Part shown: one piece after another, positions 56,367 through 64,000 of the stretch
How positions within the stretch are numbered: position 1 is the first letter of the stretch
Layout: every line of letters starts with the position of its first letter
DNA from: Sambucus nigra
Taxonomy: Eukaryota > Streptophyta > Magnoliopsida > Dipsacales > Adoxaceae
DNA length: 64,000 nt
Direction: 5' to 3'
Assembly (NCBI GenBank): GCA_949130495.1
Contig: OX422221.1
Location: 28,587,917-28,651,916 of the forward strand
Translations under genes and position numbers: made by a program
The notes under the pieces: model-generated
Told to the model about the DNA's origin: nothing
The model's database searches: none
Seen by the model: the letters and a program-made list of their open reading frames with translations, nothing else

Positions 56367-59249
56367 TGTGACACCCCGACTAATTAAATACTGGGTAGCT
56401 ACTCCTTTATTAAATTAATACAAAAGGCCAAGTTGGTCCAGTTCATAGCGTCACTGTCGAAAAACATTTTAATATTTTCTAACCACCTAGTATTTAAAAA
56501 GTGAGTTGTCCATTTTAATTAAATCCGATTAACATGCAATAAATGAATTAGGAAAAGTTAACATAACCAACAATATAGTCACAATAGAATATCCATACAA
56601 TAATAATGAGTCTGGAGGAAAACTCCTCACAACAAACCGAATTCTGAAATAAATAAATACAAATTCTGTATCACTAAAATTAATTACAACCCAACGTCTG
56701 AAATAACTGAATAAGTAAGATGTCTCTAAAAGGAATGGGCGACATGCCCAACAAATGATAAAAACTGATAATGGAGTCAAGATCAGAAATGGAGGCGTCT
56801 ACTGTCAAGGTCCTGTAACTTCCACAGCAGCTACAACACGTCACCTGAATATAACTCATATGCATGGTGTCCTTATGGCTGGGCACCTAAAAAGGTTTTT
56901 ACAAAATAGATTTGAAAGCAAACGGGTCAGAGCCCGAATGTGAAAATAATTTAAAAAAAATGCAAGTGTTTAATATTATTAAACAGTGAATATAAAGTAC
57001 ATGATAGTGTGTGCACTCACATGAGCTCCTCACCTCTCAACTAGTTGTGCACTTATATCGTACCCGTACCCATTCTAGTTGCTCCCATATCTATCTAGTC
57101 AAATGCTAAATCTAACATTTCTATATGATATCCAATTCAAATCCCAACATCTTCTGTTTAATATAGTATTGCACCTTAATACCCAATTTCCACACTTCAA
57201 CACTACAATTTTATTAAAAATCTTACATTTTCACTTTACAAACCGTTGCTATTATTTATACTCACAATTATTCACGACAATTCATTTCATTTAACAGTAT
57301 ATTATTCTCACCATAAATATACAATACTATCACCCCGAGACTAAGCTGTGGTGCACACATACTCTGCTATCAAATCTCGGTACATCACGTACATGAAGAC
57401 GACATATTCAGAATCTCTCAGGAAACGTTTGATTAACAACAAACACAAACAATGGAGGCGAACATAGTTAACATCACATGGGTCTCGCACATACCTACAC
57501 TCCCATGATCAACAGACTTATTAAGAACTTCTCAATAAGCCCTTCTCTGACCTATGTCCTCGAGGTACCAATCTAAATCCCCCCCGTGGGCACACAAAGA
57601 TTAGATGGCCCTAAATGAATGCCAACCTCCTATGATAGCGAGTACGGTAGGTATGTCATACATAGATAACTACATATACTAAGCATTCATACATCTTAGA
57701 TATTACAATATTTTTTTAGTGCTATACTTCTCGTTCTTATACCAACACTTAGTGTTATACAAATCATAAATCCCCGGTGTATAGGTATTTAAGTTATCAA
57801 TTATCCTCACTTCGTGATTAGTCATTCGCATCTTAATCCAAAAGTGTCACCCGGTTCAAGGAACTATTTTAAATTTTACTACTCAATGTACCCCAATCTC
57901 CCAACTATACCCACTAGTAAATAAGGGAAAGTTATCTCACCATATAAATAAGTCCACGGGATACTAGAAATCAAATCAGGCCAAAAAGGCCATTCTGCCA
58001 GCTCGTTAGAAGTCTCGTTAGATGGCCCGAAACGAGTTCGTTCAAACGAAGGGCTTCGAATAAAATACCAACTCGTTAGAAGTCATACTGTCATCTCGTT
58101 AGAAGTTCGTTCGAATGAGGTCGTTCGAACGATCTGGGCAGGTCTTCTAACGAGATGGCAGTTTCAGCCCATAAATACCCAAATCCGTTTTTCTCAATTC
58201 TTCTCTCCTCTAAATCAACCCTAATACCATCCAAATTATTATCTAACGTATGTAAACCATTTATAATCACCCTAGATCATTCAGTATCATAATTAAAGGG
58301 TCAAATCTTACAAATTATCATGGAATTAATATGAATCTTCAAATATCTCTCCAAACCCTATGAACATGAACTCCTAATTTTTCTTATGCCCAATTACTCA
58401 TCATAAATCCATTTTTAAATCATCATATGTAACTATTCAAGTTTTAAATCAGTCCATTATCATACTCCATGCAAATCCTAACCCAAATTCAAGGTTTCTC
58501 CAACAAATTTCATGGGTTTTCTTCAAAAAGTCCAATATAGGATAGTTCCTACACTAAGCATTGAAGACATATTCAATACATTAAAAATACTAAATCACTT
58601 GGCTTAGATTGTTCTTCAGAATTTGATGTCGAAGGTTGAAGGTTGATCTCTCCCTTTTCTCTATAGATTTCTCCTAAGGTTGAAGATGGTGGTTATGGGT
58701 TTTCTTTTGGCAACCTCTTCCAACTCTTCCTATAACTCCCGTAGCCCTCTAACTTGTCAAATGTTTGTAATGGTCTTAGTGGGTTACTAAATAATGTATA
58801 ATTAACTCTTAAAATTCGTAGGCTTTAATTCCCAAAATTTCAAAATTACCAAAATACCCTTTTAAGTTGTCGGTATGGCCCAAAAATGCCCCGGGAGCCA
58901 AACTAATCCCCCGACTAGTGTTTTCTGACTATTTCGACCCTTCCGGACTCGTTGGCGCACCCAAAATGACCATTCGGTTGATAAAAATAAAATTCACTTT
59001 TTAATTCAAATAATTACATTCCTGACGCGACTGACACGCGCGTCCCAACTAAATTTCCCAAATTATCGTATTTCAGTTTCGCGACAATTTTTAATATTTT
59101 CAATATTCATATATTGACATATATACACATCATAATCAAATACCAACTCACATATCGTTAGTATTTATATCCGGATTAATTCTCAATTAATTCACATTTA
59201 ATTTAATTAATCCCTTTAATAAATATCAATAAAATTTCGGGGTATTACA
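56367..59249 (-). repeat. T2 5' LTR (2883 bp)
   Basis: In plus orientation TGTGACACCCCGAC to TTCGGGGTATTACA. The R/U5 half resembles T1 (47045-48400). The U3-proximal half differs and carries TTCGAACG instead of GATC palindromes (57995-58150), showing that LTR halves evolve or exchange separately. Confidence 0.92.
57995..58150. repeat. TTCGAACG palindrome cluster, T2 5' LTR
   Basis: GTTCGTTCGAATGAGGTCG and GTTCGAACGATC with CTCGTTAGAAG variants, 1.10-1.25 kb from the LTR start on the minus strand. Confidence 0.85.
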
Positions 59250-59838
59250 ACTGACACTATTTCAATAAAAGAAAAAGTGCTTGAAAATTTATTTGTAAAT
59301 TGTAGCTTAATTTGAATGAATATTTTTAAGATAAATGGTTCGGGCGTTAAGTATACAAGTGGAGTTTATCAGGAAAAAAGTAGGGAAGGTGTATTTGAAT
59401 TAAAGGTTAACAAAACCCCATGCCAAATTGTCAAAGCATGCGTGATAGCATTTTAGAGAGATAATAATGGATAAAGACTTATGATAAATGAGAAACCATA
59501 CTTTTCTCTTATGTCTAAAGAAGATAATACAATTGTCAGTTCAATAAGCTCAGGCAGGCATACTTTTCTCTTATGTGTTACAGCAAGAATGGGAGTCAAA
59601 TGTCACTTAAACTAACAATATCACAAAATATCCAAAGTAAAACTAGAGTAAATACTTTAAATAACATGGGAAACGGTACCCTCAGTGATTACTCAACATG
59701 TGCAGACATGTTGATGTCTGGATATGGTCTCTAACACGAAGTGGGCTCAGAACTATTCCAATAAGTAGATAAAGAATTTGGGTTAAGTAATGTGTCTTGT
59801 GAAAATTACCCCTAACTTCATGTTTTTTTTCTTGAATA
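59250..59838. other. Intergenic, nothing recognised
   Basis: About 590 bp of AT-rich sequence without ORFs, repeats or terminal motifs that could be assigned. It may include upstream sequence of the NLR fragment. Confidence 0.5.
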
Positions 59839-59839
59839 A

Positions 59840-60088
59840 GTTGGTCATATCAGAACTTGGTTGAGCAGAATGCAAGCCTACTTAAAAGACATGGAAGACA
59901 AGGACCGTGATGAGAGGTTCAAAGATAAAGTAAAATTAATTCAAGAGATTGCTTATCGCATTGAGGATATTCTTGATGAGTTTATGCCTTATATACCCCT
60001 AGTCATCTTCATATGCATACGCACTTTAATTCTTCAATTAATCAAGGCTCACAACGATGCAATTTTGACACACAATCGAAAGCTTTGA
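59840..60088 (+). pseudogene. NLR (CC-NBS-LRR) N-terminal Rx_N fragment
   Basis: The open frame from about 59840 encodes RTWLSRMQAYLKDMEDKD, ERFKDKVKLIQEIAYRIEDILDEFM. This matches the Rx_N coiled-coil domain of plant CC-type resistance proteins, including the EDVID-like segment (IEDILDEF). After residue 50 the frame probably shifts, because the following residues no longer match and a stop comes at 60088. No P-loop, NB-ARC or LRR sequence follows in the next 500 bp. In intact NLRs this domain mediates self-association and signalling at membranes. Here it is a relic, the only host-gene trace in the window. Confidence 0.75.
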
Positions 60089-60599
60089 GGCCAAATGGAA
60101 TAATACTATGCAGCCATTTTGAAAGCTTTGAGGTACCTGAATGAATTAGCCACTGTATAAAACAGATCTACTCCGTCCGAAAATAAAAAAAAAACAGGTA
60201 AGTTTTCTTATATCTTATTTCCTTCTTTTGATTTCCTTTTTTTGATTTCATTCTTTTGATTTCTTATATACCAGATGAAAACAACCCAAAATGTTGATTT
60301 CTTATTTCTTTGATCATAAAAAGAATTTAGTTTTCTTTTAATTAATTAAACATCAAAATCATTCATGTGTAAGTCTTTGATATTAAGTTTTGTTGATAAA
60401 TGCTTATAGAATTAATGTTGTTTTGCTGATAAATGCTTATACAATGTAACCCGAAATGTTATTTTTGATGCGTGTATAGTTATAAATGTTATGAAGTGCA
60501 TAAATGAATAAATTTATTCTTATACAGTTACAAATTTATGCAATTTATGCACTACATCGATGATGCATCACGCCTTTTAGAACATTGATAAAATTATAC
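60089..60599. other. Intergenic, AT-rich
   Basis: No NB-ARC coding sequence. A short direct duplication (TTGATAAATGCTTATAGAAT / CTGATAAATGCTTATACAAT) lies near 60392 and 60428. Confidence 0.5.
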
Positions 60600-61050
60600 C
60601 ATAAACTTCTATTTTCCTAGAAATTCCAAGCCATCTTTAAGAGCATAAATTAGACCATACTTTGAGAGAAAAAAAGAACATAGAAGCTTCTCAACTGTTT
60701 TAATAATCAGTTTTGGAGGATTGATGGCCAATAGAGTATAAAGTGGGATAAATGACAGAACAACTTGAATTAGAGTTAATATACCTCCCAAAGTTAAGAG
60801 CTTAGACTTCCAGATATTAATTTTAGAAGTAATGGATTGAATTAGAGGCTCAAAGTATATTTATTTTCTTTTCCCATTAAAAAGAGGACAACCAAGGTAT
60901 CTTAAAGGACCTTTATCAAATTTGAAACTAGTGACTTCAGCAATTATATTCCTCATTTGAACTTGACTTTTAGCACTCACTGTGAAACTACTTTTAGTCG
61001 TGATAATCAATTGGCCTGAATCAGTTTCAAACTTCTTCAAAAACTTCATT
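60600..61050 (-). pseudogene. LINE reverse transcriptase C-terminal fragment
   Basis: Read from 61049 downward: KFLKKFETDSGQLIITTKSS, FDKGPLRYLGCPLFNGKRK, a stop, then PLIQSITSKINIWKSKLL, GGILTLIQVVLSFIPLY and PPKLIIKTVEKLL. This is the region downstream of the RT active site in plant L1-type LINEs (YLGCPLF, WKSKLLTLGG). One in-frame stop splits it, and both ends are cut off. Confidence 0.88.
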
Positions 61051-61094
61051 AGATTAGTTCAACAATGGATTCTTGTTATTGATACTGATTCAGT

Positions 61095-62152
61095 GTTATT
61101 GGCACAATTCTATATGGGTTATTATGGATCAGTTGACGAAAGTATCCCACCTTTTTCCCATCAGGACAGACTACAAAGAAGGACAGTATGCTCAGCTATT
61201 TATTTAAGAAATAATGAGATTGCATGGTGTGCCTCTTATTATCATGTTGGATAGAGATAAGACATTTGTATCTCGTTTTTTAGAGATCTTCCAGGAGGCT
61301 ATGGGCACCGAGTTGCGGTTGAGTACGGCATATCACCCGCAGACCGATGAGCAGACTGAGCACACTAATCAGATGCTAGAGTATATGTTGTGCCTGTGTG
61401 TCCTTGATTTTGGTGAAGGTTGGGAGCAATACCTTCCACTGGTCGAATTTGCTTATAATAACTCCTATTAGTTTATGATTGGCATGGACCCGTTCGAGGC
61501 ATTGTATGGTAGACCTTGTCGTTCTCTGGCTTATTGCCTAGAGGTGGGGGATAAAAAACTACTCGGGCCAGAGGTGATTTAGGACACATCGAGCATATCG
61601 AGATGATTCGGGGTCGCATATGGGTAGCGCATGATAGGCAAAAAAGCTAGGCCGATGTTAAGCGGTCCTTCAGAGAGTTTGCCATAGGGGAATAGGTTTT
61701 GCCGAGAGTATCTCCTATGAAGAGAGTAATGAGATTTGGGAAAAAAAGGAAATTGGCTCCGAGATATATAGGACCATTTCCTATTATCGAGAGGATCGGA
61801 CCAGTGGCATATAGGCTTAGGTTATCGGAACACTTACATCGTATCCATGATGTGTTCCACATTTTGTCACTAAGGCGGTATCTTCGGGATGAGTTGGCAC
61901 ACACTCACATCGCGATAGAGGAGATTGAGTTACAACCCGACAGTTCATATGAGGAGATATCGGTGGCTATCCTAGATTACAGTGAGAGGAGGCTGAGGTC
62001 AAAGGTAGTTCCACTTGTTCGGGTGCAGTGGCAATATCACAATGTGGAGGATTCCACTTGGGAGCGTGAGGCGGATATGCTTGAGAAATATCCCGATTTA
62101 TTCGTACCAGGTATGCCTTATTTTCCAAATTTCGACACAAAATTCGATTATT
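61095..62152 (+). pseudogene. pol: P3: Tekay integrase C-terminal half and chromodomain
   Basis: Starts in the integrase core (NSIWVIMDQLTKV at about 61100), then [51 protein letters not shown]-stop, [28 protein letters not shown] and [16 protein letters not shown]. The chromodomain has [37 protein letters not shown]. The frame 61699-62154 is open for 151 codons. Stops lie near 61197, 61470, 61580 and 61650. Everything upstream of the core is missing, replaced by the LINE fragment. Confidence 0.92.
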
Positions 62153-62162
62153 AGGGGGGAAG
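62152..62162 (+). promoter_or_regulatory. P3 polypurine tract
   Basis: TAGGGGGGAAG directly before the TGTAATACCCC LTR start. Confidence 0.9.
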
Positions 62163-62164
62163 TA

Positions 62165-64000
62165 TGTAATACCCCATATTTTTTATGATTTAAATAATTA
62201 CAGGAGTAATTTTTATAGTGGGATGAATTGAATTAAAATGTGAGAATTTAATTGTTAATTAGTCCGGATTTAAAAATAAATATTAACTAGCGTGCCAAGG
62301 GTTAATACTTATTGATTTAATATTATCGTGTGATATGTAATATGGAACTATACACTTTGATAAATTGTCAAGAGTGAATAATACGACTGTTTGGTAATTT
62401 AAGTCTGACGCACGTGTGAGTCGTGTCGAGACTATTTTATTGGGATAAAAAGAGAAATTATTTTTATTAACTTTTATGGCCATTTTGAGTGCGTCGTTGA
62501 TTCTGGGAGTGTCGAGATAGTCAAAATAGTATACCCGGGTGTTTAGTTTGGGTCCCGACGCAATTTTAGGCCTAATCGGCGTCCCAAGAGGGCATTATGG
62601 TAAATTTTATTTTTGGGTTTAATTAATGGACGAAAATTGGAAGTTAATTTATCATCCAAGAAAAGTCCTTTAGCGTTGAGAGACACAGAAAGTAAAGAAC
62701 GTACATAGAGGGTGTGAGGGAGACCCAAATTCCAAGAGGGAAGGCCAAATTATCCTCACCTTGCACAACCGTGACCACCAACGCGTAGATCGAGAAGAGA
62801 GGAACACGTCTATACCAATATCACCAAAGGATTCAGACCTTCAATTTTAGGCAAGTGTTTATTACTTGCTTTCTTCAGCAAAATAATCATACTCATGTTA
62901 GAGTGGGTGAAATTAATCATTGATTTACATGTTAATTGGGTGAAAAATGGAGTTTAAATGATGAATAGAGACTGGGCTAATTAGTTGTTGATATTCCTTC
63001 ATGTATGTAGAGGATAAACTACGAAATTGAATCATATATTGATGAACGAATCTTGGTTGATTTGGTTCTTTAATTGAAATTTTAGAAACTAGGGTTCATG
63101 TGAATTAATTTGGGGGTTTTATATAATCATGATGATTAATGACAAATTAAGGATCCTAGGATGTTAGGAATGACTAATGATGGGTATTGATGATGAGGTG
63201 TTGGGTGTTGAATCTTAGAGGTTTTTAGGTTAAAAAATGGTTGAAAACACTGAAAATATGGGCATCAAGACGAATAGTGCAATCTAGCGCGATATTACGA
63301 GAGAGATAGTAATCTAAATATTTATACTATACGTAATGTTGAGATTTAAAATACGTATGAGAAGTATATATGTAGGTTGGAGAAATAACTATAAACTATA
63401 ATAGGATGTGAGTGTGCCTATTATGTGATATTATTGCTAAGAGGACTAATGGGTGATAACCCGGGAGTTCTAGAATCTTATTCTAAGGTGCAATAATGAG
63501 TGAAAACTCGAGGGTGTAGGGATTCTATCGTTAAGTGTACTAATGGGCGATAAATCGGGGGTACAAGGATATTATTATAAGTGTACTAATGGGTGATAAC
63601 CCGGGGGAACAAGATTATTGTTATAAGTGCACTAATGGGTGATAACCCGGGAGTGCAACATTATTATAATTAGGTGCGCTAATGGGTCTTAGACCGTGGG
63701 TGAAGTATTTGAATATATATATATATATAGAGAGGGAAGATGTGACTATATGCATATATACATAAACTTGTCAATCATTCTACTGGGTATAGTTAGTAGA
63801 GATGAAAATGTTGATGTATAAAATAAATCTTAAGAGTATAATAGATTTATTATGAAAATGAGAAAACATGTTAATTAGCTGTTTGACATAAGCTAATTTG
63901 AAAGCGTATTGTATGGGTGATATGGGTATACTACTAGTGGGTATATATACTATTAGAATGACTTTAGACTAGTTAGACTGGGTGGTATAACTAAAGGGAA
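62165..64000 (+). repeat. P3 3' LTR, runs off the window
   Basis: Starts TGTAATACCCCATATTTTTT. The U3 part shares GTCGAGATAGTCAAAAT and the GGGTCCCGACGCAATTTTAGG region with other Tekay LTRs here. After a leader with AGGCAAGTGTTTATTACTTG (about 62850) it is AT-rich. A tandem repeat occupies 63440-63705. Confidence 0.88.
63440..63705 (+). repeat. 46-bp tandem repeat in the P3 LTR (about 6 units)
   Basis: Units centred on CTAATGGGTGATAACCCGGG recur at about 63446, 63492, 63541, 63586, 63632 and 63680, with degenerate second and last units. GGGT-GATA-ACCC within each unit can form a small hairpin. Confidence 0.88.

Larger units (their letters stand above)
50003..59249 (-). mobile_element. T2: Tekay chromovirus, 3' LTR truncated by T1
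   Basis: Same plan as T1 and about as long: 5' LTR 56367-59249, degraded primer-binding site, gag to chromodomain 56183-51579, polypurine tract 51537-51549, partial 3' LTR. It is older or more damaged than T1 in gag, but keeps an intact FIDD reverse transcriptase box. Confidence 0.9.

Noticed and set aside
63440..63705. CRISPR-like regular spacing
   Set aside because: Units and spacers are both similar to each other, and the sequence is plant retrotransposon DNA; it is a simple tandem repeat.

Overview
This is a repeat-dominated stretch of plant nuclear DNA, almost certainly from a flowering plant and probably a eudicot. It holds no complete host gene. Nearly everything that can be identified is a transposable element: Ty3/gypsy chromoviruses of Tekay/Del type, Ty1/copia elements of Sirevirus type, a CACTA-like end, a non-autonomous Helitron and LINE fragments. 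There is also a tandem satellite of about 169 bp. The only host-gene trace is the N-terminal coiled-coil piece of an NLR disease-resistance protein at about 59.84-60.09 kb. The mixture, nesting and decay suggest pericentromeric or other gene-poor heterochromatin; that location is inferred.

Layout, left to right. 1-3.7 kb: satellite array in two subfamilies. 3.7-4.68 kb: CACTA-like end. 4.7-9.0 kb: decayed Sirevirus remnants (3' spacer, LTR, pol pseudogene). 9003-18176: element P1, a plus-strand Tekay-like element with 3.4-3.6 kb LTRs, a perfect initiator-Met primer-binding site and only 2.2 kb of non-coding interior, inserted just behind the Sirevirus pol. 18.18-20.3 kb: continuation of the interrupted Sirevirus (spacer, LTR). 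20.3-22.6 kb: unassigned AT-rich sequence. 22.6-23.23 kb: another LTR piece of the same Sirevirus family, hit by a complete 4.26-kb non-autonomous Sirevirus (23235-27495, minus strand, 5-bp duplication TTCTG) with one intact ORF encoding a coiled coil plus CCHC knuckle. 27.5-28.97 kb: minus-strand LTR fragment. 28975-41134: element P2, a plus-strand relative of P1 with a decayed gag and no pol. Its 5' LTR is split in TA-rich microsatellite DNA by a minus-strand solo LTR (30763-33787) and a Helitron (33799-37077) that contains a LINE endonuclease fragment. 41.6-50.0 kb and 50.0-59.25 kb: two minus-strand Tekay elements (T1 and T2) with recognisable but broken gag, protease, RT, RNase H, integrase and chromodomain. 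T1 abuts the truncated 3' LTR of T2. 59.25-61.05 kb: intergenic DNA with the NLR fragment and a LINE RT fragment. 61.1-64.0 kb: a plus-strand Tekay integrase-chromodomain fragment and its 3' LTR (P3), running off the window.

How the parts relate. P1 and P2 lack pol and could only have moved with enzymes from autonomous relatives such as the ancestors of T1, T2 or P3. The 4.26-kb Sirevirus likewise needs a pol-bearing Sirevirus. Many stops and catalytic-site losses are C-to-T or G-to-A changes, as expected for methylated, silenced elements.

Three non-coding signals stand out. First, clusters of short CG-containing palindromes sit at about the same distance into each Tekay-type LTR although each family uses a different palindrome; Sirevirus LTRs also carry them. 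Second, a conserved module of about 130 bp occurs seven times in P1 and P2, in LTRs and interior, and several copies show compensatory stem changes. Third, P1 LTRs contain a tandem array of small hairpins. All coordinates and comparisons were made by eye; no alignment or database search was run.
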